The notes: generated by a model not told the origin, from the letters alone. A stretch of DNA of 64,000 nt from Flavobacterium fluvii (GCF_900129545.1 NZ_FQWB01000001.1:1054001-1118000); one strand, 5' to 3'; shown: positions 25,010-37,000, numbered from the stretch's first letter. Program-made: numbers and translations.

Positions 25010-26812
25010 TTATTTCAATTCTAACAGTAAAACTGATTTTGGTTCCAAAGTGATTTCCTTGGTGACATCTATTGTTTTGTCGGTCAAGACCTCTTTTCCG
25101 GTTTGAATTTTTCCCAGGTTTTCTTGGAAACGGCTCGTGTCTATAGTTTTTGGCTCGTCATTGTTGTTGATTAAAATCATTACACTTTCGGTGTCATTAT
25201 GTCTAAAATAAACATAAGTATTGTTTTCTGGAATGTAATGCGTCATTTTTCCGAAATGAATTACTGGCTTTGTTTTTCTCCAATTGAAGAGCTTGGAAGT
25301 GAAATCGAAATACTCGTTTTGCCCCGGCGTTCTTCCTTCTTTGGTAAAAGCATTGATGGGATCGCCTTCCCATCCTCCGGGAAAATCTTGGCGAATAGCG
25401 GCATCGCCATCGTCCTTGTTTCCTGCCATTCCCACTTCGGAACCGTAATACAATTGGGGAATTCCTCTTACTGTGGCCAGCAATGTCATAGCCATTTTGT
25501 ATTTTCGAATATCGTTGAGGTAAACGTGATTCAATCGATGGGTGTCGTGATTTTCGGCAAAAATCAATAAATTGTTTACGTTGGGATATAGAAAATCATT
25601 CGCAAAATTGTTGTAAATTCTAGTCATTCCGGTTTCCCAGTTGCCGTCTTCATTGAAAATGGTCAAAAGGGCGTCCGACAAAATAAAATCCATCACGCTG
25701 GGCAAATGCGAATTGAAATTTTGGATTTTCCCAATCGGACTGTCTTTTTGCCAATACGAAAGTTGGGCTTGATCCCGCATCGAAATTTCCCCGACGATGT
25801 TGAAATTTGGATATTCATCGGTGATGGCTTTGGTCCATTTTGTGATGGCTTCTGGATCGGCATAATTATAAGTATCTACCCTGAAACCGTCCAAATCGGC
25901 ATATTCAATCCACCAAATGGCATTTTGTGTGAGATAGTTTAACACCAATGGATTTCGTTGGTTCAAGTCCGGCATCGTTGGCACGAACCAGCCGTCAAAA
26001 CAGATTTTGGTGTCTATTTTAGAAGCATTAATATCGTGAACAAGAGTTCTTCTGTGATTGGTTTGGGTGTAATTTTCGAACTGGTTAATCCAGTCTTTGG
26101 TAGGCAAATCCTTGATCATCCAATGTTGCAATCCCCAGTGGTTGGTCACGTAATCCATTACCAATTTCATTTTTCGTTTGTGAATTTCCGAAGACAATCG
26201 CACATAATCTTCATTGGTTCCATAACGAGGGTCAATTTTATAGACATCGGATTGGGCATAGGTATGATAGGAGTAAGCAGTGTCGTTGTCTTCACAAAGT
26301 GGCGTGTTCCAGATGGTTGTCGCACCCAGTTCCTGGATGTAGTCCAGATGGTTGATGATGCCCTGAATGTCACCGCCATGTCTGCCTTCGGGCAAATCAC
26401 GATTGTATTTTTCGTGGGTTAAATCGTTGGAATCATTGTCTTTTCTGCCATTCGAAAATCGATCCGGCATTATCAAATACATCATGTCCGAGGCGTCAAA
26501 ACTTTTGCGTTGTGCCGAGTTTTCCCTGTGCTTTTTCAAGGAATAGTTTTGGGTAAAAGCCGCCGAATTGTTGCTTTTGAAAGTAAAAACAAAGTCGGAT
26601 GCGGGACAATTTTTGGTGTCGATGCTAACGAAAATGTAGTTTGGATTTTCCGTTCTTTTCACATTAGTTATGACAATGGAATTGGAAACCGAAACCTGGT
26701 ACTTTGCCACGTTCTTGCCATAGAACATAATTTGTAATTCCGGATTGTGCATTCCGGCATACCAAAATGGAGGTTCTATTCGTTCGATTGTCAAAAGAGA
26801 GTTGGGCTTCAT
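25010..26812 (-). CDS. GH13 alpha-amylase/neopullulanase-type enzyme without a signal peptide
   Basis: 600 residues. An N-terminal beta-sandwich like that of cyclomaltodextrinases (ERIEPPFWYAGMHNPELQIMFYGKN) is followed by the GH13 barrel with DGFRVDTYNY (nucleophile Asp near 313), VGEISM (acid/base Glu near 341) and FAENHDTHRL (Asp near 422), and a C-terminal cyclomaltodextrinase-type beta-domain. It should cleave alpha-1,4-glucosidic bonds in maltodextrins, cyclodextrins or pullulan. Its paralog at 28407-30260 is very similar over the full length but has a signal peptide; this copy starts MKPNSLLTIERIEPPFW and looks cytoplasmic. It is the second-last gene of the leftward run. Confidence 0.9.
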   Translation of the reverse strand: MKPNSLLTIERIEPPFWYAGMHNPELQIMFYGKNVAKYQVSVSNSIVITNVKRTENPNYIFVSIDTKNCPASDFVFTFKSNNSAAFTQNYSLKKHRENSAQRKSFDASDMMYLIMPDRFSNGRKDNDSNDLTHEKYNRDLPEGRHGGDIQGIINHLDYIQELGATTIWNTPLCEDNDTAYSYHTYAQSDVYKIDPRYGTNEDYVRLSSEIHKRKMKLVMDYVTNHWGLQHWMIKDLPTKDWINQFENYTQTNHRRTLVHDINASKIDTKICFDGWFVPTMPDLNQRNPLVLNYLTQNAIWWIEYADLDGFRVDTYNYADPEAITKWTKAITDEYPNFNIVGEISMRDQAQLSYWQKDSPIGKIQNFNSHLPSVMDFILSDALLTIFNEDGNWETGMTRIYNNFANDFLYPNVNNLLIFAENHDTHRLNHVYLNDIRKYKMAMTLLATVRGIPQLYYGSEVGMAGNKDDGDAAIRQDFPGGWEGDPINAFTKEGRTPGQNEYFDFTSKLFNWRKTKPVIHFGKMTHYIPENNTYVYFRHNDTESVMILINNNDEPKTIDTSRFQENLGKIQTGKEVLTDKTIDVTKEITLEPKSVLLLELK

Positions 26813-26953
26813 AAATTTCGTTAAAAATCAAAAATACAAATATAAAAGTAGATTTTTCTTTGCAACCATTTTATTTTCACACAATAAACAAACAAAAACC
26901 CCATTCTTGCGAACAGGGTTAATTGTTAAAATAGAATTACAATTTTCCTTTTT

Positions 26954-28402
26954 TTATTCTTTAACCAAAATATAATACTGCCAAGGTTTTAAACTGATTT
27001 TTTGATCTTTTACAAAAGTCATTTTTTTGCCACTCATGTAATCCAGATAATTTCCTTGGATATCGGCTTTTGCCAATTGAAGTGCATTTGTCATATTGGC
27101 TAAATAAATGACTTTGTTGTTTTCGTTGCTTCTTTCGAAAGCCAGGATTTTTGCATCATCCGAAGTTGCAATTCGAGTGTAAGCTGCTTTCTTCTTTCCA
27201 CCGTTAAGTGCTGGATTTTCATTTTTAAGTTTACCCAATTTTGCTCGCCATTCCCAATGTTTTCCTTTGGTTTTCGGAATGGAATCTTTTTCGAAGAATT
27301 TCAAACTGTGATTTAATCCATATTCGTCACCGCTGTAAATTAACGGCATTCCCGGTATTAAATAAGACAAGGCAGTCATTGTTTCTTCGGCATTTCCCAA
27401 GCGACTTTTCATAGTTCCGTTCCAGGAATTTTCATCGTGGGTATCTACAAAATTCATTAAAATATCATCGGTTGCATATTTTTTGGAAATCGCAACGATA
27501 AGTTTATCCCAATCGGCAACATTTTTTTTGCCTTGGGCAATGTCATTCATCGTGTGGTGAGCATCCCAAGAATAACACATGTCAAAAAGATTTCCTTTCA
27601 TTAATTCTGGCTGCCAAGCTTCGGCAAGCATAAAAATATTTTTTTGTTTACGCAATTGTGAAACAGCATCTTGCCAAAAATCGTTTGGCACATTGCTTGC
27701 CACATCACAACGGAAACCGTCAATGTTTTCGTCTTTAATCCAATACATCATATCGGCTGTCATTTCAGCACGAAGTCCCTTGTTGTCATAATTCAAATCG
27801 GCTACATCATCCCAGCCCCAAGCTTTACCTGTTTCTGGATTTATAGGGTCAATAATCTCGCCTTTGTCATTATGGGTGTAATATTCAGGATGTTGTTTGA
27901 TCCAAACATGATCCCAACCCGTGTGATTCGGAACCCAATCAAGGATTACATAAATGCCGTTTTCATGAGCTGTTTTTACCATTTTTCTGAAATCTTCTAT
28001 CTTTCCAAACTCGGGATTTACTTTTGTGAAATCGGAAACAGCGTAGTAACTTCCTAAATATTTCGATTGTTCTGCTGCTGGCATTTCCGAAGCAAATTTG
28101 CTGTCATCACCACCAGTTGCTTTTCTTTTGGTTTGTGAAATGGGAAAAACAGGCATCACCCAAAGAATTTTTACGCCTAATTCTTTCAATTGAGGAATGT
28201 CTTTTGTAAACGCATTAAAGGTTCCTTCGGGAGAATATTGGCGGATGTTTACTTCATAAATAACGGCGCTTTCCTCCATTTCAGGTTGGAAAGCGGCAAT
28301 TTGTCCTGTTTTTTCGGAAGAAGAAGTTGCTTTTTCTCCACTTTCTTTCTTGCAGCCAAACAGGGTTGTTAGGAGCAATGCTGATAAAAGTATTTTTTTC
28401 AT
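26954..28402 (-). CDS. GH13 alpha-amylase lipoprotein
   Basis: 482 residues. The signal MKKILLSALLLTTLFGCKK carries a lipobox ending at Cys17, so it is lipid-anchored, possibly at the cell surface as in SusG. GH13 catalytic residues: Asp in DGFRCDVASN (near 232), Glu in FMLAEAWQPE (near 260) and Asp in FVDTHDENSW (near 320). The barrel begins with AVIYEVNIRQYSPEGTF. The C-terminal beta-domain is short. It is predicted to endo-cleave starch or maltodextrins. It starts only four bases downstream of the larger GH13 gene, consistent with one operon. Confidence 0.88.
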   Translation of the reverse strand: MKKILLSALLLTTLFGCKKESGEKATSSSEKTGQIAAFQPEMEESAVIYEVNIRQYSPEGTFNAFTKDIPQLKELGVKILWVMPVFPISQTKRKATGGDDSKFASEMPAAEQSKYLGSYYAVSDFTKVNPEFGKIEDFRKMVKTAHENGIYVILDWVPNHTGWDHVWIKQHPEYYTHNDKGEIIDPINPETGKAWGWDDVADLNYDNKGLRAEMTADMMYWIKDENIDGFRCDVASNVPNDFWQDAVSQLRKQKNIFMLAEAWQPELMKGNLFDMCYSWDAHHTMNDIAQGKKNVADWDKLIVAISKKYATDDILMNFVDTHDENSWNGTMKSRLGNAEETMTALSYLIPGMPLIYSGDEYGLNHSLKFFEKDSIPKTKGKHWEWRAKLGKLKNENPALNGGKKKAAYTRIATSDDAKILAFERSNENNKVIYLANMTNALQLAKADIQGNYLDYMSGKKMTFVKDQKISLKPWQYYILVKE

Positions 28403-28406
28403 GGTC

Positions 28407-30260
28407 TTAGTTTTTTAATTCTAAAATAAGAGCTGACTTTCCTTCTATTTCAATTTCATCTTTTAAATCAAATGATTTATCCGTCAAAACCTCTTTTCCG
28501 GATTTGAAATTTTGAATATTTTCTTTGAATCGACTGGTTTTAATGGTTTGTTTTCCAGGATTATTGTTGATGACAACCATTACGGTTTGCAATTCGTTAT
28601 CGCTCGGGTCGTTGTGTCTAAAATAGACATAGACATTGTTTTCCGGAATATAATGCGTTGTTTTTCCGGAATGGATTACTGCTGCCGATTTTCTCCAAGT
28701 GAATAATTTGGAACTGAAATCGAAGAATTTTTGTTGTTCGGCGGTTCTTCCTTGTTTGGTAAAAGCATTGTTGGAATCGCCATCCCAACCACCAGGAAAA
28801 TCTTTTCTAATATCGGCGTCGCCTTTTCCTTTGTCGCCATTCATTCCAATTTCGGAGCCATAATACAGTTGCGGAATTCCACGAACGGTTGCTATCAACG
28901 TCATTGCCATTTGGTGTTTTTTGAAATCGTTTTTATAAATTTCGTTAAAACGACCCGTATCGTGATTTTCGGCAAATACTAATAAGTTATTTGGATTTGG
29001 ATATAGAAAATCGTTTACAAAATTGTCATAAACCTGAATCATTCCTTTGTCCCAAGAGGCATTATTTTCGTTAAAAACATTTCCGATGGCATCATGTAAA
29101 GTAAAATCCATTACACTTGGCAAATTAGAATTAAAACTTTCAATAGCACCAATTTTACTGTCTTTTTGCCAATACGACATTTGGGCTTGGTCGTGCATCC
29201 AAACTTCGCCAACAATATTAAAATTGGGATATTCGTCGGTTATTGCTTTCGTCCATTTAGAAATTCCAACTTTGTCATTATAGGAATATGTATCCACGCG
29301 GAAACCATCCAAATCGGCATATTCAATCCACCAAACGGCATTTTGTGTCAAATAATTCAGAACCAATGGATTCGATTGATTCAAGTCGGGCATCGAAGGC
29401 ACAAACCAACCGTCCATACAATTTTTTGTGTCAATTTTGGAAGCATTTTTGTCAAATTGAGTCGTCATTCTGTAATTGGATTGCGAATAACCCGGAAATT
29501 GATGAATCCAATCATAAGTTGGCAAATCGTTGTACATCCAGTGTTTCCAACCCCAATGGTTGGTAACATAATCCATGATGTTTTTCATCCCGCGTTTGTG
29601 CAATTCGGACGACAGTTGAAGGTATTCTTCATTCGTTCCGTAACGAGGGTCAATTTTATACACATCCGATTGGCCGTAACCGTGATAGGAATGGTTTTCA
29701 TCGTTGTCTTCACAAAGGGGAGTTGGCCAAAGCGCTGTTGCACCCAATTCTTTGATGTAATCCAGGTTTTTGATAATCCCTGCAATGTCACCGCCATGTC
29801 TTCCGCCGGGAATGGAACGATTTGCCTTTTCGTTGGTGTCTTTTGAACTGTCGTTTTTTGGATTTCCGTTGGCAAAACGATCGGGTATGATGAGATAAAT
29901 CACGTCCGAAGCATCGAAGCTTTTGCGGAATTTAGAATTTTCTCTTCTGGATTTTAGGGCATAATTTTGAGTAAATGATTTTTTGCCATTTTTAAAAGTA
30001 AAGACAAAATCTTGAGCCGCCACATTTTTAGTGTCGATGGTTACAAAAACATAATTTGGATTCTCGGTTTTTTGAATGTTTTTGATAACCAATCCGTTTG
30101 AAACCGTTATTTGATTTTGTGCAATATTCTTCCCGTAGAATATGATTTGAACTTCCGAAAGATGCATGTCGCTCCACCAAAAGGGTGGTTCAACACGATC
30201 AATTTGGGCATTCGAAGCAAAATTGATGAAGAGTGAAAGGAGTAAAACGTATTTTTTCAT
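28407..30260 (-). CDS. GH13 neopullulanase/cyclomaltodextrinase-type enzyme, exported
   Basis: 617 residues with a Sec signal peptide (MKKYVLLLSLFINFASNAQ). It has the same three-part layout as the 25010 gene: N-terminal beta-sandwich, GH13 barrel with DGFRVDTYSY (Asp near 322), VGEVWM (Glu near 351) and FAENHDTGRF (Asp near 432), and a C-terminal beta-domain. SusA of Bacteroides thetaiotaomicron, a periplasmic neopullulanase, is the closest functional model. It should act in the periplasm on imported maltodextrins. A hairpin lies between it and the upstream GH97 gene. Confidence 0.9.
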   Translation of the reverse strand: MKKYVLLLSLFINFASNAQIDRVEPPFWWSDMHLSEVQIIFYGKNIAQNQITVSNGLVIKNIQKTENPNYVFVTIDTKNVAAQDFVFTFKNGKKSFTQNYALKSRRENSKFRKSFDASDVIYLIIPDRFANGNPKNDSSKDTNEKANRSIPGGRHGGDIAGIIKNLDYIKELGATALWPTPLCEDNDENHSYHGYGQSDVYKIDPRYGTNEEYLQLSSELHKRGMKNIMDYVTNHWGWKHWMYNDLPTYDWIHQFPGYSQSNYRMTTQFDKNASKIDTKNCMDGWFVPSMPDLNQSNPLVLNYLTQNAVWWIEYADLDGFRVDTYSYNDKVGISKWTKAITDEYPNFNIVGEVWMHDQAQMSYWQKDSKIGAIESFNSNLPSVMDFTLHDAIGNVFNENNASWDKGMIQVYDNFVNDFLYPNPNNLLVFAENHDTGRFNEIYKNDFKKHQMAMTLIATVRGIPQLYYGSEIGMNGDKGKGDADIRKDFPGGWDGDSNNAFTKQGRTAEQQKFFDFSSKLFTWRKSAAVIHSGKTTHYIPENNVYVYFRHNDPSDNELQTVMVVINNNPGKQTIKTSRFKENIQNFKSGKEVLTDKSFDLKDEIEIEGKSALILELKN

Positions 30261-30276
30261 TTTCTTGAATTTATAA

Positions 30277-30308
30277 AAAAGTCAGCATACGGTTGTAAAC
30301 TGACTTTT
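30277..30308 (-). terminator. Terminator or attenuator between GH97 and GH13 genes
   Basis: AAAAGTCAG (30277-30285) and CTGACTTTT (30300-30308) form a nine-base stem with a 14-base loop; on the minus strand a T run follows. It lies inside the operon, so partial termination would lower expression of the downstream GH13 genes. Confidence 0.65.
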
Positions 30309-30313
30309 GTAAT

Positions 30314-32428
<2,115 letters not shown>

Positions 32429-32435
32429 TTACAAT

Positions 32436-34745
32436 TTATTTTAGGGTTACTAAAGTTTTTGGTTTTACGGAAACAGGTTCTCCATTGACAAAAACAGTCA
32501 GGTTTTTGGTTCCTTCCAGCTCAAAAAGTGTTTCTTCATGATTAACAGAAACCTTGAGAATTTGATTCCTGAAATTGATTTTAAAGGAATAACCAGTCCA
32601 TTCTTTCGGGATTTTTGGCGAAAAATGAAGCGTATTGTCTTTTACCCGCATTCCGCCAAAACCTTCCACGATACTCATCCAGGTTCCCGCCATCGAGGTG
32701 ATGTGGCAACCTTCTTCCACTTCCTTGTTGTAATCGTCCAAATCCAGTCTTGAAGTTCTTAGATAGAAAGTGTAGGCCATGTCCATTTTGTCCAACTTGG
32801 CCGCTTGAATCGAATGTACGCAAGGAGAAAGGGAACTTTCGTGAACGGTAAAGGCTTCGTAAAACTCGAAATTGCGTTTTAATTCTTCTGTCGAAAAGTG
32901 GTCTTCAAAGAAGTAGAATCCTTGCAAAACATCGGCTTGCTTGATGTATGGTGAACGCAGGATTCTGTCCCAAGACCATTTCTGGTTGATGGGTCTTTGG
33001 CTTTTGTCCAAGTCTTTTACCAAGACCAATTCCTTGTCCAAGAATCCGTCTTGTTGCAAATAAATTCCCAGTTCTTCAGATTTTGGGAAGTACATGTTGC
33101 CAGATACTTTTTTCCAATCTTGCAATTCGGCATCGGATAATTTTACTTTTTCGATGATTCTTTTATGGTCTGATGGGTATTCCAGCAAGACTTTCTGAAT
33201 TTGGTCATGCGTATAATCGATGCACCATTTGGCAATATAATTGGTGTAAAAATTATTGTTTACGTTGTTTTCATATTCGTTTGGTCCGGTAACTCCAAGA
33301 ATAACGAATTGGTTTTTGTCTTTCGAAAAATTGGCTCTTTGATGCCAAAAACGGGCAATTCCAATCAAAACTTCCAATCCTTTTTCGGGAATGTAACTGT
33401 AATCTCCGGTAAAACGGTGGTAGTTGAAAATAGCAAAAGCAATCGCGCCATTTCTATGAATTTCCTCATGGGTAATTTCCCATTCGTTGTGGCATTCTTC
33501 ACCGTTCATGGTCACCATTGGATACAAAGCCGCACCATTTTTGAAACCCAAATTGATTTCTGCATTTTCAATGGCTTTGTCCAATTGATTGTAGCGATAC
33601 GTCAACAAATTTCTAGCCACTTGCTGGTCTTTGGTCGCCATGTAAAACGGGATGCAATAGGCTTCGGTGTCCCAATAGGTGGAACCTCCGTATTTTTCTC
33701 CGGTGAAACCTTTTGGACCAATATTCAAACGAGAATCTTTGCCTGAATAGGTTTGGTTCAACTGAAAAATATTGAAACGGATACCTTGTTGCGCTTTTAC
33801 GTCGCCGTCAATGGTAATGTCCGACATTTCCCAAATTTTGGCCCAAGCCTTAATTTGTTCTTCCAGTAAATTGTCATAGCCTTTTTCCAAAGCATTTTTT
33901 ATTGCATTTTCAGCTCCAGAAAGCGTGTTTTCGTGATTCAAGGAAACGGTATAACCGCCTATTTTTTGGATGGAAGATTTTTGCCCTTTTGCAATAATGA
34001 CATCGTATGAAAATTGAATTTTGTCGGTGCCGGTTTTGATGTTTGAAGGCGAAATGTTGCCATTTTTGCCATTCACCAAAATGGTGTTTTGCATAAAGGT
34101 CGTCACCTTAAAATGAGTTTTGAACGTTTGAGCCGTTACAAAAGCTTCATTTCCGGTTCTTTTTACATCGAGTATTTCCCAGAATTTTTCTTCCCAGTTG
34201 GTGTCTTCATTGGTTACTCCAGCGTCAACGTAAGGCTTGAAAACTATTTTGGTGTCCTTGTTTATGGCGGTGATTTCGTAGTTGATGACACCCACTTCGT
34301 CCAAATTCATGGACAGAAAGCGACGCACGTTTACGGCGATTTCGGTTCCGTTTTTTAATGTGGCTTCAAAAGAACGGTTGTACCAACCTTCTTTCATATT
34401 CAGTTCTCGGCGAAAGTTTTTAACTGCCGTACACATATTCAAATCCAGGTTTTCATCATTGATTTCGATGTCGATTCCTATCCAGTTTGGAGCGTTCAAG
34501 ACTTTGGCGAAATATTTTGGATAACCGTTTTTCCACCAGCCCACTTTGGTTTTATCGGGATAATAAATTCCTGCGATATAACTTCCTTGAAAGGTTTCTC
34601 CAGTGTAACTTTCTTCAAAATTGGCTCTTTGTCCCATGGCACCGTTGCCAATGCTGAAAAGACTTTCGGAAGATTTTACACTTTCGGCATCAAATCCTTC
34701 TTCTATGATGGACCAATTGTCTGCTTTTATATAATCTTGGTTCAT
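32436..34745 (-). CDS. GH65 maltose phosphorylase-type enzyme
   Basis: 769 residues from ATG 34745 (the frame is open to a TTG at 34769). There is no signal peptide, so it is cytoplasmic. The GH65 barrel has YWDTEAYCIPFYMATKDQQVARN and the catalytic Glu in VTGPNEYENNVNNNFYTN (near residue 488). It is predicted to phosphorolyse maltose to beta-glucose 1-phosphate and glucose; trehalose or kojibiose phosphorylase activity is the alternative. The adjacent beta-phosphoglucomutase gene, which uses exactly that product, and the maltodextrin enzymes around it favour maltose phosphorylase. Confidence 0.88.
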   Translation of the reverse strand: MNQDYIKADNWSIIEEGFDAESVKSSESLFSIGNGAMGQRANFEESYTGETFQGSYIAGIYYPDKTKVGWWKNGYPKYFAKVLNAPNWIGIDIEINDENLDLNMCTAVKNFRRELNMKEGWYNRSFEATLKNGTEIAVNVRRFLSMNLDEVGVINYEITAINKDTKIVFKPYVDAGVTNEDTNWEEKFWEILDVKRTGNEAFVTAQTFKTHFKVTTFMQNTILVNGKNGNISPSNIKTGTDKIQFSYDVIIAKGQKSSIQKIGGYTVSLNHENTLSGAENAIKNALEKGYDNLLEEQIKAWAKIWEMSDITIDGDVKAQQGIRFNIFQLNQTYSGKDSRLNIGPKGFTGEKYGGSTYWDTEAYCIPFYMATKDQQVARNLLTYRYNQLDKAIENAEINLGFKNGAALYPMVTMNGEECHNEWEITHEEIHRNGAIAFAIFNYHRFTGDYSYIPEKGLEVLIGIARFWHQRANFSKDKNQFVILGVTGPNEYENNVNNNFYTNYIAKWCIDYTHDQIQKVLLEYPSDHKRIIEKVKLSDAELQDWKKVSGNMYFPKSEELGIYLQQDGFLDKELVLVKDLDKSQRPINQKWSWDRILRSPYIKQADVLQGFYFFEDHFSTEELKRNFEFYEAFTVHESSLSPCVHSIQAAKLDKMDMAYTFYLRTSRLDLDDYNKEVEEGCHITSMAGTWMSIVEGFGGMRVKDNTLHFSPKIPKEWTGYSFKINFRNQILKVSVNHEETLFELEGTKNLTVFVNGEPVSVKPKTLVTLK

Positions 34746-34762
34746 TTTTCTTTTGTTTAAAA

Positions 34763-34800
34763 GTTTCAAGTTTCAGGTTCTTTAAACTGAATCTTGAAAC
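34763..34800 (-). promoter_or_regulatory. Inverted repeat between pgmB and the GH65 gene
   Basis: GTTTCAAGTTTCAG (34763-34776) matches the reverse complement of 34787-34800 at 13 of 14 positions, with a ten-base loop. It lies inside the operon and may be an mRNA-stabilising or attenuating hairpin. Confidence 0.5.
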
Positions 34801-34805
34801 AAAAT

Positions 34806-35459
34806 TTAATTTATCAAAGCGTCTATAAAGCTTTTATCCATTTGGGTAAAGTCTTTGAATAGATGTTTTGCTTCGTGCAATGTTTCTGCATCCCCAATTC
34901 CAATGCTAACCATTCCGCCGATATTGGCTGCCTGTATTCCCGCTACCGAATCTTCGAAAACTATCGAATCTTCTGGTTTGATGTTCAATAATTTGGCGGC
35001 AAGCAAGAAAACTTCGGGATCGGGTTTTGCATTCGAAACATCATTTCCGTCCACAATCGCATCAAAAAAGGGTAGTGTTCCCGTTTTTTCGAGAATGGGT
35101 CTGGCGTTTTTGCTGGCCGAACCCAATGCGATTAATTGATTTTGTTCTTTCAAATAGTTTAAAATCGGCATCACTCCCGGCAGGATTTCGCTTTCGTCCA
35201 TATCGACTAAATAGGACAAATAATCTTCGTTTTTCTGAAGGAGCCATTTGTTTTTGTCTTCTTGCGAAGCTTCCACTTTTCCCAATCCTAAAATAATGTC
35301 CAAAGAACGCACGCGACTCACGCCTTTCAACAATTCGTTGTGTTCGTGCGTGAATTCAATTCCCAATTGATTGGCGATTTTTAGCCAAGCCAAATAATGG
35401 TATTTTGCCGTATCGACGATGACACCGTCAAGGTCGAATATAAATGCTTTTGTATTCAT
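34806..35459 (-). CDS. pgmB: Beta-phosphoglucomutase
   Basis: 217 residues, HAD superfamily. FDLDGVIVDTAKYH (nucleophile Asp9 and acid/base Asp11), the cap-domain segment GVSRVRSLDIILGLG, the Ser of LGSASKNA, and the KPDPEVFLLAA…FEDSVAGIQAA motifs match PgmB. It isomerises beta-glucose 1-phosphate to glucose 6-phosphate. It sits between the importer and GH65 genes, completing a maltose phosphorolysis route. Confidence 0.92.
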   Translation of the reverse strand: MNTKAFIFDLDGVIVDTAKYHYLAWLKIANQLGIEFTHEHNELLKGVSRVRSLDIILGLGKVEASQEDKNKWLLQKNEDYLSYLVDMDESEILPGVMPILNYLKEQNQLIALGSASKNARPILEKTGTLPFFDAIVDGNDVSNAKPDPEVFLLAAKLLNIKPEDSIVFEDSVAGIQAANIGGMVSIGIGDAETLHEAKHLFKDFTQMDKSFIDALIN

Positions 35460-35477
35460 TGAAATGATTGTAATAAT

Positions 35478-36809
35478 TTATTTAACTGTCGGAATGCTTT
35501 CCCTGACAAAAAACACTGCCAGACCTGCAATCAACATGGAGACTCCCGCGATTACTATGATTGCCATTGGAAAACCTCCAAACAAGGCAATAATGGTACT
35601 GCCTAACAATCCTGCGGCGATTTGTGGAATGGTGATCGTTGCGTTGAACAATCCCATGTAAACACCCATTTTGTCGGCAGGCAAAGATCCTGATAACATG
35701 GCGTAAGGCATTGCCAATATGGCCGCCCAAGCCAACCCCACTCCCGAAATGGATAGCAACAAAATGGTTTTGTCGTGGACAAAATACATCGAAGCCAACC
35801 CAATTCCTCCCATAAAAAGAGAAAAACTATAGGTTTTTTTTCTGCCGATTGATTTTGCAATTGACGGGATGAGTAATGAGTATAGTGCTGCAACGGCGCT
35901 GTAAAAAGCAAACAATACACCAGTCCAATCTCCGGCTTCGTTGAAACCAATTGATTTTGGGTCTAAAGCTTCTGCACCCCAAACTTGATTGGCGATGGCC
36001 CTGGTGGTGTAAACCCACATTAGAAATAAAGCAAACCAGGAAAAGAATTGCACGATTCCCAATTGCCAAAAAATCTTCGGAGCATTTGCAATCAATTTGA
36101 AGATGCTTGTTTTTTCTGTCACGGTTTCGGCTTCTAAATCGATGTCATTGTATTGTGCGTGTTCTTTTGGAGCATATTCCTTGGTTCTAAAAACAGTCCA
36201 AAGAACGGTTGCCAATAAAATTGCACCACCAATGTAGAAAGACCATATTACGGATGCAGCCACTTTTTCGCCGGCAGCAGGAACGTTTGCCACTCCGGCT
36301 TTGGCAAGAATCCAAGGCAACAAGGAACCGAAAACAGCTCCAAAATTGATCAAGGCACTTTGCAGCGAATAACCCAAATTTTTCTGTTCGTCGTTTACCA
36401 TGTCGCCGACAAGGGCTCTAAAAGGTTGCATTGTAACATTAAATGAAGTGTCCATTAAAAGAAGCATCACGGCACCAAAAATTAATGGCGGCAGCAAATA
36501 GGTAAAGTATTCGGCATTGGGCATAAAAAACATGGCCAAAGCTGAAACAATTGCACCGAAAAATATAAATGGAATTCTGCGTCCAAGACGGGTCCAGGTT
36601 TTGTCGCTGGAAAGACCAATTATGGGTTGGACTATTAAACCCGCCAAAGGGGCTGCCAGCCAAAAATAACCAATGCTGTGAACATCGGCACCCAAGGCTT
36701 CCAATATTCTGCTGGTATTCCCATTTTGTAGTGAATACCCAATCTGCACTCCCAGAAATCCAAAACTTAGATTCCAGATTTGCCAAAAACTTAATTCAGG
36801 TTTTTTCAT
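35478..36809 (-). CDS. MFS sugar transporter of the SLC45/GPH type (probable maltose importer)
   Basis: A 443-residue, 12-helix inner-membrane carrier. The start PELSFWQIWNLSFGFLGVQIGYSLQN and the loop SDKTWTRLGRRIPFIFFGA (between helices 2 and 3) are typical of the glycoside-cation symporters related to sucrose/maltose:H+ carriers. First gene of the leftward alpha-glucan run, with pgmB 18 bases downstream; likely imports maltose or short maltodextrins from the periplasm. A perfect inverted repeat abuts its start codon. Confidence 0.86.
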   Translation of the reverse strand: MKKPELSFWQIWNLSFGFLGVQIGYSLQNGNTSRILEALGADVHSIGYFWLAAPLAGLIVQPIIGLSSDKTWTRLGRRIPFIFFGAIVSALAMFFMPNAEYFTYLLPPLIFGAVMLLLMDTSFNVTMQPFRALVGDMVNDEQKNLGYSLQSALINFGAVFGSLLPWILAKAGVANVPAAGEKVAASVIWSFYIGGAILLATVLWTVFRTKEYAPKEHAQYNDIDLEAETVTEKTSIFKLIANAPKIFWQLGIVQFFSWFALFLMWVYTTRAIANQVWGAEALDPKSIGFNEAGDWTGVLFAFYSAVAALYSLLIPSIAKSIGRKKTYSFSLFMGGIGLASMYFVHDKTILLLSISGVGLAWAAILAMPYAMLSGSLPADKMGVYMGLFNATITIPQIAAGLLGSTIIALFGGFPMAIIVIAGVSMLIAGLAVFFVRESIPTVK

Positions 36810-36837
36810 TATCGTATATTAAATGAATGTACGATAA
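36809..36837. promoter_or_regulatory. Inverted repeat TTATCGTA-N13-TACGATAA at the importer start
   Basis: The two eight-base arms (36809-36816 and 36830-36837) are perfect inverse copies. The site touches the MFS start codon. Similar TTWTCGTAA words occur three times before the LacI-type gene and susC. Confidence 0.5.
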
Positions 36838-36867
36838 GCGCCTTGCTTATCAAAACTTAACTTATTT

Positions 36868-36883
36868 TCGAAGTAAAGGTAAA
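36868..36883. promoter_or_regulatory. Shared motif TCGAAGTAAAGGTAAA, copy 1
   Basis: A 16-base word identical to 38214-38229 near susC. It lies about 60 bases upstream of the MFS start, so it marks both divergent arms of the locus. On the minus strand TACCTTTA here resembles a -7 box. Confidence 0.5.
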
Positions 36884-37000
36884 AGTTTTGAATGCCGTAA
36901 ATGTATAAAAGAATTTGGAATTTAGATTTTCAGATTTTTGAATATATTGACTTACACCCTACTACAACGAAATAGTTTGATAAGTTATTGTTTTTAAAGG

